DNA of 64,000 bases from Paracentrotus lividus (GCA_940671915.1 CALNVZ010002100.1:9686863-9750862), one strand, 5' to 3'; counted from the first letter of the stretch, positions 25,901-37,518 are shown. The notes: generated by a model from the sequence alone, not told the origin. Numbers and translations: made by a program.

Positions 25901-28900
25901 ACCACTTGATATATGAACTTTAAACTTAAGGATAGTATATATCACCATAGAAGAAAATTGATTAGATTTTGGGTATGTGGGTCCAAGGTCAAGGTCACAG
26001 AGGTCAACTTGTAAATGTTATCGCGATATCTCAAGAACTTTCAAACTGTCGGATATTTATTTAAAGGAGGAGTCTGGGCTGAAATCAAAAAGTTTTGTAA
26101 AGTAAAGTAAAATTTAACAAGCACAACACAGAAAATTTCATCAAAATCGGATGAAAATAAACAAAGTTATGCATTTTTAGGTATTGAATTTTTTTCGTAA
26201 ACAGTTTCTTGGCAGGTCTCATGAACAGGTCTCTTGAATATTTGAATATTCAAATGAGCAAACTGATGATGTCACAGTTCCCCTACTTCTTGTATATTTT
26301 ATGATATGAAATCCTATTTATCTTGTTTTTATACATTGCGTATACAGAAAATATATGGCCATGCGTTTTGAGTTGGCCTTAAAAGGGGAGTTGTGACATC
26401 TGCTCCTCAAATATGATGTTGTTTATTGATTTACTTAAAATCTATACAAGCTATATAGCTGAATTTGGTGTTAAATTAAAGCTCTCATGAAGGGCAACAA
26501 AATACATGTTTTGAAAAATGTTAAAATTTCATCATTGTCTGTTAATTAACTGTTAATTAATGAGAGTCAGGGGTGGAGGAGGAGCCCCACAGGAGGAGCC
26601 GCACAGCACAATATATGGACATGTGCTGTAAAACAGAGTTAAATTCATATTCAGAGATGGAATTTTTTAAAAATGTGAAATGCAATTCACCTTCTCAACA
26701 CTTACATACATTTTACCTTGTTTATGATCCATAATTTTACCTTGTTTATGATCCAATAATTTAATTAGTAATTATAACGATTTACAAATGTGTGTGTTAC
26801 ACTGTAGTATATTGTGACTGTACTATATTGAATGACAAATTTCTTTACAGCTAAAGGGCTATAACATTTTGTATATGCGACATTATGGTTAATAATGTTT
26901 ACCAAGACAAAGGAACTTTCACATGTCAGTACTACTTTGCCTATTCTATCTGCCTTAACATCTTTTATATAGGATCCTTCATTACGCGTCCAGTTATCTT
27001 AAACAGCAGTTACAGTACTTAGAACACGGCAACAAGGTACATTTTCTTTTAAAATTGAAATTTTCGAAGTTCATCTTCCCAGCCTGGAGCAAAATGCGGT
27101 AACTCTCCCAGAGGTATAGAAAGTTATACATGTTTGGAAAGCTCTGATGTGATAAGTTCAAAATCTCCAGTAAATAATGTTGTAGGGTAAGCAGTATTTT
27201 TTTTGCAATTTTTTTCCAAAGCCATCTTTTTTCATGAATTTTTCAGGCTTTAAGATTCATAATCTTTCAAGAACGCCACCTATGTTAATTTTAAGTGCAT
27301 TTCTGAACTCCTCAGACATTCAGCTTCCAGAAAGTGTATACTTTTGTAGGATTAATATAAATTTTGAAAAAGTTACAGCCACTTTCAAGGAAATGCGCAC
27401 GATTTGTACAAATTTTGAGTGTGTCACACAAAACGGGCCCAACTTAAAATGCATGGCCATATCACTCATACTGAAATATGTAAAAGCACTTGTGACCGTG
27501 AACATTCCACAAGGATTAATCCCTGTTTTATATCCTTGGGGCAGAAAATCTTGATAATTGGTATTTCATACAATAAAATACAAAGAAAGTAGGGGGACTG
27601 TGACATCATCAGGTTGCCAATTACTGTTCCTTTAAAAATTCAAAACCTAAGAAAATTCATAACTTTGCTTCTTATCCGATTTTGATGAAATTTTCAGCGT
27701 TGTGCTTTTTAGATTTTACTTTATTTTTGTAATAATGCAAACTCCAGCCCGGATGAGTCCTTTAAGTCAAAGAGTTTTTCCTACCACATTCTTTAAGACA
27801 ATCTGATTGTATTTTGAAGTATGTAGGTCAAAGGTCAAGGGCCACTGAGGTCATGTAATTATTCATTTCAAGGGCAGAGGCATGTAGGAGACAAAGTTGC
27901 ATTTGGAGAAGTCCAAGGTACATGTATTTTGCAACTTTGTCCCACACATTATTGACAAATAATTTACCATTAATAAAATATCATCGGCTGAGAGCCAGAA
28001 GGGCGCTATTATAGATCAAAGATGTTCCGTTGAGAGCCATAAGGGCGCTAATACCATTGACTTTGTACAGCAATAGCGCCCTTATGGCTCTAAACGGAAT
28101 ATTCTTTGAACTGCAATAGCGCCCTTATGGCTCTTAACAGACGATATGATCCATCTCAATTATTTTTCTTTTGTTGGGTAAAGTTTCAGAACCTTTCCCC
28201 AAAACCTCAAAAATAATTGAGATGAATCATTTCATAATTAATTTATGGTAATTATTTGCACTTAGTGCGTGGGACAAAGTTGCAAAATAGCCTGGACTTA
28301 CACGCTTGTCTTGTTAGTACATGTATTGTAAATGCTCAACATGTTCTTACTTAAAATCCACTGTACACTGATAGCTAGACGAATGGTAGTCCCTGTGTAC
28401 CAAGGGAATACACACAAAAAAGTGTTTAGCATGACCTGTTGAAATTGATTTTTTCTTCCTACAGGTACGAGACAGCGTGGACAAGTATGCCAGGGTAGTT
28501 GTGTTCTCTGTGGAGAACATGAGGAACAGCAAGATAAAAGATGTCAGAAACAGTTGGAAGCACAGCAGGTAAGTCAATGATTTCACATTCTTGGACAATT
28601 TTGGACAGATTTTTTGCAAATGCATTTATGCTCTGTGTATGCATACCCACATGTAAATTTATGTGTGCTTGTTGTCTTGAATTATATTGACTTGTGTCAC
28701 AGCAAATTTGAATTAAAAGGGATCTTTTGTTATAAAGCTATAACAATGACTTGATTTTCATAAAATAGCACCAAGATGATGTCATCAGAGAACATCGATA
28801 TTTGGAAAAATAGTCACTCCTGTGTGGATCAGAATTATTGGCAAAACTTTGAAGAGGGGGCCCATTATGCCACCTCCATGTCCATTTACATGCTGGGTTA

Positions 28901-31900
28901 ACGATGTTAACAAACATGTTGGCATAGAAATACTTTGATGTAGCCTAGACCAATTCATTGACTGTGGGATCGTGGTGGTTTTTGTATTAAACATTTGGGA
29001 ATGAGAAAAATCATTCAACATGATAAACATAGTATGGGAATTTATATATTGCCTTTTTATTGTTCTAGATTTTTCTTTGGAAAGAACAAGGTTATGATGG
29101 TTGCACTTGGAAAGACTCCTGAAGAAGAGTATAGGGACAACCTCCACCAGGTTAGCAAACGGTTGTTAGGTAACGTTGGATTACTCTTCACAAACCAGAC
29201 AAGAGATGAGGTCGTCAAGTAAGTTGATCCAAGGCTTTTGTTCCAACTTCTTCAGTTAAAGCTAATCTTGAATCTAGAAATCAAGCAATTCTGAAATGTA
29301 AGATAACTGTACAGAAACCGGCGAGAGGTCACATTTCAATGTTCAGCTTTCATTTGTACAACTGCTGAGATATTCAAAGGCCATCAAACCATTGATTTTG
29401 ATATACATTTGCCGATCTCTTTGTTTGTGGTAGCTGGATTTTGATATTTAAATAACCACTCTATTGAAACCAAAAATTTCAAAATTCAGTTATAAACAAT
29501 TACTGCATCAAGTATATAGTCTTGATAAACGTTCATATTTCTAAAGGTGATCAATAAGCACTTTCGTTGGTTGTATAAAGGGAAAAAGAAGAGGGAGTTT
29601 GAAATACAATTAATTAATTAATACATTACCAAAAGAGCTCTAATTTTTCTGCATGTTCAAATATGTAGTTGATGTTGAAAGTTAAATTTATGTGAAACAA
29701 AGTAAAAGTTATTATTATCACAATATCAACATCAATTAATGATGGTTTGTAGATACTGTATGTTCTATTCGATGTCACAGTGTTGTTTCTTTTTCTTTTC
29801 TCTTTTTTATTGGAAGATATTTTGAAGAATTTGTAGAGGCAGACTATGCAAGGTCAGGAAACATTGCTACGGAAACTGTTGTATTACCAGAAGGTCCATT
29901 AGATGATTTCCAACACTCCATGGAACCACAGCTCAGACAGCTTAAACTTCCTACAGCTCTAAAGAAGGGTTAGTAATTAATGTTGTGTTTCAAGTCTACT
30001 TCCCTTGTTTCTATTACTGTTTAAAATCATGTTAGGGGAAGAGCTACTTTTATAAATGATATCCTAGATGAATAAACATGCATCTTCTGTACAGTAGCAG
30101 ATGTAGTCAGGTTAGACACAATGGCCCATATTTACAAAGGTGTCCTAAAGTTCAACCTAGATTAAATCTGTGGTTTAACTATGGGTAGCAAAATGTGACA
30201 CAATCCGGAACAGTAGATGTTCTATTTATCCAAACTTTTGGTACTGAAACTCTTAAAAAGTGCTTGTGAATGATAAGTACAAAAGTTTTCCTAACCATTA
30301 AAGTATGATTCCACAGCCCATTAAATGTGTAAGGAACATAAAAACGTTGATGAATTGTGTCACAGTTTATTACTTATAGTAGGGATGTCCACTAAATTTG
30401 TAAGTTGTTTTTGGTAGGCTTATTGGATAGAGCATGTTAAAAAAAACATTTTGGTACTTGACTTATCACAATTGGATGTTCCATTTCAAAGATATGACCC
30501 AAAGAGTGTCTTAGATTACCAATGAGCTGCTAGAACACTTTTACAAGTTTCAGACAAAGCCAGAAAATGCAAATAAAAGCTCAAGTTTATGGTCCTTTTG
30601 TGTTTGATTTATCAAACCAAATCATACCAAACATTTTCTATGTGTGTATCAACATGAAATGAGATTATAGTAACACAATTGAGGCGTATGAGCAGATTAT
30701 ACAAAAAGTTATGGCAGTACGAAACTGATGGTTTGACATGTATGTTACCGTATGTGATCCAATATGACCACCATAGAAAAATACTCCATAGGGCATGTTT
30801 CAATAGGAACACCCTAGACAATAGGCTATTTCATGGTGGTTTGGCTCAGAGCTGAGTGTTGGAGAGGGTAGAGTAATTTTAAAACTTAAATGGCCAGTGG
30901 TAAACATTGTTCTTTGTTTTTCACCCAATACATTTTTTGTTAAAAAATAGTTAAATTTTATAGATATCTACTTCTCCTTATCTAAATCTATTCCAATCAT
31001 GAGAAATTCCAGTCATAACACACATCATACAGAAGCATCACTTTGAACATGCTGTAGTTTTCTTCATATCAATTTTTTTCAACAGCAGAAGTTGATCACC
31101 TGCTGAGGTATTTTCTAAGGAAGAAACTGACCAATTAGGAATAAATGATTGATATTTACCACTGGCCCAAACGACAATTTCGAAAGCTGTTTTTTATTGA
31201 AAATTTTGCTATTTCTCTGCCTGTGTATTATTGAGTAGGCAGAACACTTAGTGCATTGGTTATTGTTTGCATTGTATAATGCCATGGGTGACTACATCCA
31301 TACAGTGAAGTGGAAACTGTTCTAGTGGCTTTTTGCTTTTGTGTGGCCATCCCTACTTATAGTTAATCGACAGATTTAAGCTAGGCTTAACTTTAGGACA
31401 ATTTGTGAATACGGGCCAATATCATTTTGAGGGCACAATTGTTTGAGCACAATGGAGTGCCCCTGTCTCTAGTCCAGTTAGATCTACCACTACTCCTGTC
31501 ATTTGCTCTGTTTTATTTACTTGACATTAGATGAGTCTATCATATTACATGTTACTTTTTCAAAGGTATAATACATCTGACGAGCGATCACACGGTTTGT
31601 AAAGTAGGAGATACGCTGACCCCAGAACAAGCAAGAATACTGGTAAGTAGACAAGCAAGCAGCACTGGCCTATTCACAATTTTTTTTCTTTAAAAATTTT
31701 CTTTTACCTGTTCTTGTAAAAAAAAATTCTCCTCTCACCTTTCTCTCCTCTTCTGTGATGAATTTAAGCCAATTATTCCAAAAATCAAGGATTCTATACC
31801 AGGGATTATAGGCATATACTGTAGTTATTGCAAAAAAACACAAAAACAACAACAACAACAACATACCATTCGTAAAGGAATAACTAGGTAAATGTTCAGG

Positions 31901-32216
31901 GTTTCAGAGGTCAAGTTTTTTAAACTACTGGTTTTGAGGGCGGAGGCATTTATGAGTGGCAGTCACATTTGTCTTATTTTCAAATCTATTCATTTCACTA
32001 TACTTTATGTCTCAGACATTTGCATTTTTTATTTGACCTAATTTTGTCTATATCTTTGTCTCTGTTCTGAAATCCCAGAAACTATTTGCCAAGCCAATGG
32101 CAGAGTTCAAACTGAAGTTAGCAGCATGCTGGTCAAACAGTGGAACCTTCGAGGAATTCAATGTCCTTGACTCAAAATCAAGAAGTGATGGTGATGATGA
32201 TATTGAAGAAGACTAA
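14302..32216 (+). CDS. MRTO4: MRTO4/Mrt4, P0-like 60S ribosome assembly factor (7 exons; frameshift in exon 2)
   Basis: Coding exons are 14302-14329, 24245-24304, 28465-28568, 29069-29218, 29817-29968, 31566-31642 and 32079-32216. If one extra base in exon 2 is discounted they join in phase into 708 nt, 235 residues, close to the 239 of human MRTO4. Motifs shared with the family: MPKSRRDKR start, [114 protein letters not shown], then an acidic tail GDDDIEED. Mrt4 is a nucleolar uL10/P0 paralogue that occupies the GTPase-centre rRNA on pre-60S particles and is later replaced by P0 after Yvh1/DUSP12 acts; like the family, it lacks the P0 C-terminal stalk tail. All introns are GT-AG. Exon 1 lies 9.9 kb upstream, inside the duplicated segment. 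Identification is secure; integrity of exon 2 as written is not. Confidence 0.95.
14830..16236 (-). repeat. Right arm of long inverted repeat, copy 2
   Basis: Matches the reverse complement of 10308-11920 out to the terminal CGCCCTCT (seen as AGAGGGCGG at about 16228-16236). Recognisable blocks are CACATTCGACTCGTGACGGA, the C-run at 15929-15939 and GCCTCTCTACCTCA. Sequence after 16237 has no counterpart on the left, so the boundary is reasonably sharp. Confidence 0.75.
16568..16795 (+). repeat. Diverged direct repeat, copy A
   Basis: Shares AAAAAGGGTCTAAAAATT, TTTTGAGGTAGGTTTA, TTTTGCTAATTATT and GAGAAGTTTCCTCAG with 19052-19272 in the same orientation and order. Possibly two old copies of one dispersed element. 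Confidence 0.65.
19052..19272 (+). repeat. Diverged direct repeat, copy B
   Basis: Partner of 16568-16795: same blocks in the same order, clearly diverged, 2.5 kb downstream. Confidence 0.65.
19311..19469. mobile_element. GGGCCCCGT-type palindromic MITE
   Basis: GGGCTCCGTAACACAAAGG at the left faces CTGTGTTACGGGGCCC at the right, with TTGCAATCAATCGCAA facing TTGCAATTGATCGCAATT. Small inverted-repeat elements with GGGCCC..GT ends are widespread in marine deuterostomes. No coding capacity. Confidence 0.75.
21370..21745 (+). repeat. Minisatellite, about 55-60 bp unit
   Basis: About seven units of GAGCTATTGAAGGGCAGACT, GGTAGAGATGTTGTCCCACT, GAGCTGGGGTGAGAGT. Later units lack about 7 bases of the middle part, showing length drift. 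Lies inside the nested transposon. Confidence 0.85.
22836..22912 (+). repeat. (CAT)n/(CAC)n microsatellite
   Basis: Runs of CAT and CAC triplets in all frames, giving spurious His-, Ser- and Ile-rich readings. Low complexity only. Confidence 0.9.
24245..24304 (+). CDS. MRTO4: MRTO4 exon 2, with one-base insertion
   Basis: Acceptor TTGTATTACAG, donor GAG|GTTAAG. Reads [14 protein letters not shown], then as written AKSH and a stop. Dropping one G in AACAAAGCAAAGTC restores QSLIEE, which aligns base for base with the human KQNLIEE stretch and puts exon 3 in phase. The extra base is more likely a sequencing or assembly error than a true null allele, since exons 3-7 are intact. Confidence 0.85.
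24495..25838. mobile_element. 1.34 kb foldback element
   Basis: GCGCCACC..CAATCAAGGTACTATCAGATAA at the left faces TTATCTGATAGTACCTTGAT..GGTGGCGC at the right. The match continues inward through AGAGGTGTTCAATATTCTG, the Cys/Arg-rich CGTTTTGCGTGCGGAGCC block, a G-run facing a C-run (24906, 25438), and GTCACGCCAGA facing TCTGGCGTGAC, so nearly the whole element is one hairpin centred near 25170. Inserted in an older repeat. No gene. Confidence 0.82.
26061..27765. mobile_element. 1.7 kb TTAA-flanked element (AAAGGA family)
   Basis: TTAAAGGAGGAGTCTGGGCT at the left; the right end reverse complement reads TTAAAGGACTCATCCGGGCT. Terminal repeats of about 230 bases share AAAATTTCATCAAAATCGGA and GATGATGTCACAGT. 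TTAA is present at both ends. A shorter relative lies at 53056-53614. No transposase frame in the interior. Confidence 0.82.
27908..28302. mobile_element. 0.4 kb foldback MITE
   Basis: TTTTGCAACTTTGTCCCA (27928) faces TGGGACAAAGTTGCAAAA (28270); inside, two GAGAGCCATAAGGGCGCTA-type blocks face two TAGCGCCCTTATGGCTCT blocks. The duplicated inner arm means alternative hairpins are possible. Ends about 160 bases before MRTO4 exon 3. Confidence 0.8.
28465..28568 (+). CDS. MRTO4: MRTO4 exon 3
   Basis: Acceptor TTCTTCCTACAG, donor GTAAGTCA. Encodes [19 protein letters not shown] followed by [15 protein letters not shown], the most conserved stretch of the P0/Mrt4 N-terminal rRNA-binding fold. Phase 0 entry; leaves AG for the split Arg codon. 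Confidence 0.93.
29069..29218 (+). CDS. MRTO4: MRTO4 exon 4
   Basis: Acceptor TTGTTCTAG, donor GTAAGTTG. Encodes [40 protein letters not shown] and [18 protein letters not shown] is the Mrt4/P0 signature around the rRNA contact. Ends with AA of a split Lys codon. Confidence 0.94.
29817..29968 (+). CDS. MRTO4: MRTO4 exon 5
   Basis: Acceptor TTTTTATTGGAAG, donor GTTAGTAA. Encodes [16 protein letters not shown] through [19 protein letters not shown], corresponding to the start of the family's second domain. The donor is less canonical than the others. Confidence 0.92.
30123..31417. mobile_element. GGCCCGTATTCACAAA-type element, 1.3 kb, in MRTO4 intron 5
   Basis: GGCCCATATTTACAAAGGTG at the left faces TTTGTGAATACGGGCC at the right, with GTCCTAAAGTT facing AACTTTAGGAC. 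A second, inner inverted pair (GGCCAGTGGTAAACA near 30890, ATTTACCACTGGCC near 31153) suggests another element nested in it. A short relative lies at 44450-44743. Confidence 0.72.
31566..31642 (+). CDS. MRTO4: MRTO4 exon 6
   Basis: Acceptor TTTTTCAAAG, donor GTAAGTAG. Encodes [26 protein letters not shown], matching the VCKEGDVLTPEQARVL segment of human MRTO4. Confidence 0.94.
32079..32216 (+). CDS. MRTO4: MRTO4 exon 7 (terminal)
   Basis: Acceptor TGAAATCCCAG. Encodes [20 protein letters not shown] through the acidic end GDDDIEED and TAA at 32214-32216. Human has KLFGYEMAEFKVTI and a longer acidic tail. Possible poly(A) signals downstream are ATTAAA at 32540 and 32702; neither can be chosen from sequence alone. 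Confidence 0.93.
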   Translation, partial: KLFAKPMAEFKLKLAACWSNSGTFEEFNVLDSKSRSDGDDDIEED

Positions 32217-33300
32217 CATCACAAAACGGCTCAACATTTTGGGGCAAGAGACTTTCCAGCTTCTTTTTGTTTGGAAGCATAGTTCTTGAAGCGAAACATG
32301 GAGGAGAATCTATGAGAAGGGAGAAGAAGATCTTTTACTCTGATCCAGGCGAAAAATATCAACTTTGGACTCCCAAAACTTTTGAAAGTCAAAGAAGTGG
32401 ACTATGAATATAATTATTTATCTCTCAAATCAATCTGTGAAAGTAAGAAATCCATGCACTCAGAGATTTTTAAAAGTGCTGTGGTGACATTGTTCTACAG
32501 CATTGCAGCGAGCAGAATATATGTGTAAGCTTATTTGTTATTAAAGGCCTGGAATAATGATTTTAGCCTCTAGGTTATACAGGGAATGGAATAACAAGTT
32601 TCAAATTCATATTTATTCATTTCCAGCAGAAAGAAAATCAAAGTTCAAGAAGATAAATGTAATTATAGAACAGATGATAAATATACATTTTCTACCCTTG
32701 TATTAAAGTATACATTAAAATGAAGTAAATCCACGGAAATGGAGGGATCTATTAAAAAAAAAGTGGATGTAATGTATGGATTCTCCCTCCCCCCCCCCAG
32801 AAATGGAAAAACTAAATTACTTCAAAGTGTAGCCTCTATGCTGATAAAGGTCTCACATTATGATTGTAGCCTTGTATTTCAAGCCGCTTGGTTATTCAAG
32901 ACCCATAATAAGGAGTTTAGTCTATGGGTTATTCAAGGCCTGGAATAAGGAGTGTAGCCTTTGTTTTATTCAAGTCCATGAGTGATAAGTGTACCTCTGG
33001 GTTACTCAAGACCTGAAATAACAAGTTCAGCCTTTGGGTTATTCAAGACATTGATTAATGTTTGTAGGCTCTGGATTATTCAACAATGTGTTAATTTGCA
33101 GTATCTTTATTTCTAGATGTCGTGTACAGTATGTCAAAAATTATACAGGTTTTGATTAAATATCTAGTCGGTCTCAGTTTTTTTATTTTCAGAGTGCTAT
33201 TTTCACAAAAGATTTTGTGCTTTTCCACTTCACCTCATTATTCATTTATACAAAAAAAAAACAAAAAACAAAAAACAAAAAACTTTTAAACTTTATACAT
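32217..33300 (+). repeat. MRTO4 3' flank with 40-50 bp diverged tandem repeat
   Basis: After the stop codon the sequence is AT-rich. From about 32540 and mainly 32860-33090, units like GGGTTATTCAAGGCCTGGAA, TAAGGAGTGTAGCCTTT recur five or six times with heavy divergence. It may lie within the 3' UTR. A poly(A)-like run (AACAAAAAACAAAAAAC) at 33250-33283 precedes the minisatellite. Confidence 0.6.
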
Positions 33301-36300
33301 TTCTTGAAAGGGAAATAGAGAGAGTCTGGGTATAGGAAAGGAGATAGGGAGAGAGTATAGGGAAGGAGAAAGACCGAGTGTATAGGGAAGGAGATAGACT
33401 GAGAGTATTGGGAAGGAGATAGGCTGAGTGTATAGGGAAGGAGATAGACTGAGAGTATAGGGAAGGAGAGAGACGGAGAGTATGGGGAAGGAGATAGGCT
33501 GAGTGTATAGGGAAGGAGATAGACTGAGAGTATAGGGAAGGAGAGAGACGGAGAGTATAAGGAAGGAGAAAGACTGAGAGTATAGGGAAGGAGAGATACG
33601 GAGAGTATAGGGAAGGAGAGAGACGGAGAGTATAAGGAAGGAGAAAGACTGAGAGTATAGGGAAGGAGAGAGACTGAGAGTATAGGGAAGGAGAGAGACG
33701 GAGAGTATAGGGAAGGAGAGAGACTGAGAGTATAGGGAAGGAGAGAGACCGAGAGTATAGGGAAGGAGAGAGACTGAGCGTATAGGGACAGCGATGGAGA
33801 TGGACAGAGGAGTAAAGAGAAGGAAGAGGACTGAGAGTATAGTGGAGAGAGTCTGGAAGATAGGGAAGGAGAGAGAGACTGAGAGTATAGGGAAGGAGAG
33901 AGAGACTGAGAAGTAAAGAGATAAGGAGAGAGACTGAGAGTTAAGGAAGGAGAAAGACTGAGAGTATAGGGAAGGAGAGAGACTGAGAGTATACGGAAGA
34001 GATAGACTGAGAGAAATAGGGATGGAGATGACTGGGAGTATAGGGTTGGAGAGAGACTGAGAGTATAGGAGGAGGAGAGAGACGAAGAGTATAGGAAGGA
34101 GAAAGACTGAGAGATAAGGGAAAGGAGAGACGGAGAGTATAGGGAAGGACAGAGACCCAGAATATAGGGAAGGAGAGAGACTGAGAGTATAAGGTTGGAG
34201 AGAGACGGAAGTAGGAAGGAGAGAGAGACTGAGAGTATAGGAAGGAGAGAGACTGAGAGTATAGGGAAGGAGTTAGAGACTGGGGTATAGGGAAGGAGAG
34301 AGACGGAGAGTATAGGGAAGGACAGAGACCCAGAATATGGGAAGGAGAGAGACTGAAAGTATAGGGTTGGAGAGAGACTGAGAGTATAGAGGAGAGAGAC
34401 TGAGAGTATAGGGAAGGAGAGAGGACTGAGAGTATAGGGAATGGAAGGAGAGAGACGAGAATAGAGGAAGAGAGAGAGACTGAGAGTATAGGAAGAGAGA
34501 GACTGAGAGTATAGGGAAGAGAGAGGAGCTGAGAGAGTATAGGGAGGAGAGAGACTGAGAGATAGGAAAGAGATGAGAAGAGAGTATAGGGAAAGAAGGA
34601 GAGACTGAGAGTATAGGGAGAGTTAGAGACTGGGGTATAGGGAAGGAGAGAGACTGAGAGTAAGAAGAAGGAGGAAAGACTGAGAGTATATAGAAGGAGA
34701 AAGACTGAGGAGTATAGAGAAGGAGGAGAGAGACTGAGATATAGGAAGGAGAGAGAGACTGATCGGTATAAGGATGGAGAGAGACTGAGAGTATAGGGAA
34801 GGAGAGAGAGAGAGGACTGATCGGGTATAGGGATGTAGAGAGACTGCAGAGTATAGGATGGAGAGAGACTGAGAGTATAGGGATGGAGAGAGGACTGAGA
34901 GTATAGGGAAGGAAGAAGAGACTGAGAGTATAGGGATGGAGAGAGACTGTGAGTATAGGGAAGGAGAGGACTGAGAGTATAGGGAGAGAGAGAGACTGAG
35001 AGTATAGGGAAGGAGAGAGAGACTGAGAGTATAGGGAAGGAGAGAGACTGAGAGTATAGGGAAGGAGTTAGAGACTGGGGTATAGGGAAGGAGAGAGACT
35101 GAGAGTACAGAAAGGAAAAGACTGAGAGTATATAGAAGGAGAAAGACTGAGAGTATAGAGAAGGAGAGAGAGAGACTGAGAAGTATAGGGAGGAGAGAGA
35201 GAGACTGATCGGGTATAGGGATGGAGAGAGACTGAGAGTATAGGGAAGTAGAGAGAGACTGACGGGAGTATAGGGATGTAGAGATACAGAGAGATAGGGA
35301 TGGAGGAGAGGACTGAGAGTATAGGGATGGAAGAGAGACTGAGAGTATAGGAAGGAAAAAAAAAAAAAAGGGGGGGGGGAGGGGGGGGGGGGGGGGGGGC
35401 GGGGGGGGAGAGGGGGAGGAGGGGGGAGAGGGGGGGGGGGGGGGGGGGAGGGGGGGGGGGGAGGGGGGTGGGGGGGAGGCGGGGGGGGGGGGGGAGGGGT
35501 GGGGTTGGGGGGGGGGGGGGGGGGGGGGGCGGGGGGAGGGGTGGGGGGAAGAGGTGGGGGGGGAGGCGGGGGGGGGGCGGGGGGGGGGGCGGGGAGGCGG
35601 GGGGGAGCGGGGGGGGGAGGGGGGGGGGGGGGGCGGGGCGGGGGCGGGGGGGGGGGGAGGGGGGGGGGGGCGCGAGTGGAGGGCGGGGGGCGGGGGGGGA
35701 GGGGGCGGGGAGAGGGGCGGGGGGGAGGGGGGGGGCGGGGGTGGGGGGGGGGGCGGGGGGACGGGGGGCGGGAGAGCGGGGCGGGCGGGGGGGGGGGGGC
35801 GAGGGGGGGGAGGGGGGGGGGGAGGGGCGGGGGGGGGGGGGGGAGGGCGGGGGGGGAGGGGGCGGGGGCGGGGGGGGGGGGGGGGGGGGGAGGGGGGGGT
35901 GGGGGAGGGGGGGGGGGGGCGGGGGGGGGGGGGGGGCGAGGGGGCGGGGGGGGGGCGGGGGGAGGGGACAAGGGAGGGCGGGGGGGGGGGCCGGGAGGAG
36001 GGGCGGGAGGGGGAGGGGGGGGGGCGGGCGGGCGGGGGGGGGGGGGAAGGGCGGGGGGGGGGGGGGAGAGGGGCGGGGGGGGGGGTGCGAGGCGGGGGAG
36101 GAGGGAGGCGGGGGGGGCGGGGGGGAGGGGGGGGAGGGGGGGGGGGGGGGGGGGGAGGGGGGGGAGGGCGGAGGAGAGAGGAGGGGGGGGGGTGGGGGGA
36201 GGGGGGGGGGAGGGGACGGGGGGGGTGGGGGAGGGAGGGATGGGAGGGGGAGGGGCGGGAGGGCGGGGGCGGGGGGAGGGGGGTGGGGAGGGGGGTGGGG

Positions 36301-36867
36301 GAGGGGGGGGGGGGGAGGGGGGGGGGGGGCGGGGGAGATGAGGGGGGGAGGGGGGAGGGGGAGAGGGGGGCGGGAGAGACTGGAAGTATACGATGGAGAG
36401 AGACTGTCAGTATAGGCGAAGGAGAGGACTGAAAGAGTATAGGGAAGGAAGAGAGACTGAGGGAGGATAGGGAAGGAGAGAGAGACTTGAGAGTTAGGGA
36501 AGGAGAGAGACTGAGAGTACAGAGAAGGAGAAAGACTGAGAGTATATAGAAGGAGAAAGACTGAGAGTATAGAGAAGGAGAGAGAGACTGAGAGTATAGG
36601 GAAGGAGAGAGAGACTGATCGGGTATATGGAGAGAGACTGAGAGTATATGGAAGGAGAGAGAGACTGATCGGGTATAGGGATTGAGAGAGACTGCAGAGT
36701 ATAGGGATGGAGAGAGACTGAGAGTATAGGGATGGAGAGAGACTGAGAGTATAGGGAAGGAGAGAGAGACTGAGAGTATAGGGATGGAGAGAGACTGTGA
36801 GTATAGGGAAGGAGAGGGACTGAGAGTATAGGGAAGGAGAGAGAGACTGAGCAATGCTGAGAGTATA
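33300..36867 (+). repeat. 25-bp purine-rich minisatellite array
   Basis: Unit TATAGGGAAGGAGAGAGACT followed by GAGAG, repeated on the order of 100 times over about 2.5 kb, with indel variants. A variant with ACTGATCGGGTATAGG recurs at 34760, 34818, 35205, 36616 and 36668, hinting at a higher-order period. Interrupted by a G-rich block at 35372-36370. On the minus strand the 25-bp period gives long Ser/Tyr/Leu-rich readings that are artefacts. Confidence 0.92.
35372..36372 (+). repeat. About 1 kb of nearly pure G
   Basis: G-runs broken by single A, C or T, starting right after AAGGAAAAAAAAAAAAAG and returning to the 25-bp array at about 36370. All G are on the + strand. It could be an expanded G-quadruplex-type tract, but the lack of any unit, the abrupt edges and the scatter of single bases fit base-caller or consensus failure in a hard purine repeat at least as well. 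Confidence 0.8.
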
Positions 36868-37484
36868 TACAGAGTGAGTCAATAAAAATGTCCCATCATT
36901 TTGAAGTTGTCTAGTAAAAAGTATGAATATGTTATCACGGGTTTCATTATATGTCTTGTTAGAGTCAGCATCCAAACATATGTTTGTACCATTTTCATTC
37001 GGATCTTTGCACACATGACTGAATAACAGGCAACCTTCAAAGGACGGTAAGATCTCACTTGCGCCAAATGGCTGGGTGAAGAATAAACAAATTGAGAATT
37101 TAGTACTTATGTGCACGCAAAAAGACACACACCCACACATACCCTCACTTACACATACACAAAACACATACACACCCACATCCTCACCACACACACCCAC
37201 ATACACCCTCCACACACATATACATCACACATACCCTATCTCATCCATACCAGCACAAATACACACCCACACTCTCACCAAACCCGCACACACTAATACA
37301 CACACACACATACATACACACACCCTCACTCACACTCACAAACAGTTGTTAGGGAATTACTACGTCCTAAAAATTCAGTGATGGACTTGGTAAAAAAAAA
37401 AATCAAATGGGAATTTTTATTGTGAATTGTTTACTGTGTTTGTGGGTGCGTGTGTGACGATGTGCGTTTGTTTGAGGGTGGATT

Positions 37485-37518
<34 letters not shown>

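Larger units (their letters stand above)
24305..28464 (+). other. MRTO4: MRTO4 intron 2, repeat mosaic
   Basis: Contains a foldback at 24495-25838, a TTAA element at 26061-27765, and a foldback at 27908-28302. The sequence between them (25839-26060 and 27766-27890, with GATATCTCGAGAACC and GGTCAAGGTCAC-type phrases) reads as one older dispersed repeat split by the two insertions. No coding exon between 24305 and 28464. Confidence 0.75.

Noticed and set aside
35468..36432. Gly/Arg-rich + strand readings of about 300 codons
   Set aside because: Direct translation of G-runs with scattered single bases.
33941..37215. Three minus-strand readings of 676-743 codons, Ser/Tyr/Leu- and Pro-rich
   Set aside because: They are translations of the 25-bp array and the G block; a 25-bp period cycles through all frames without stops. 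No gene.
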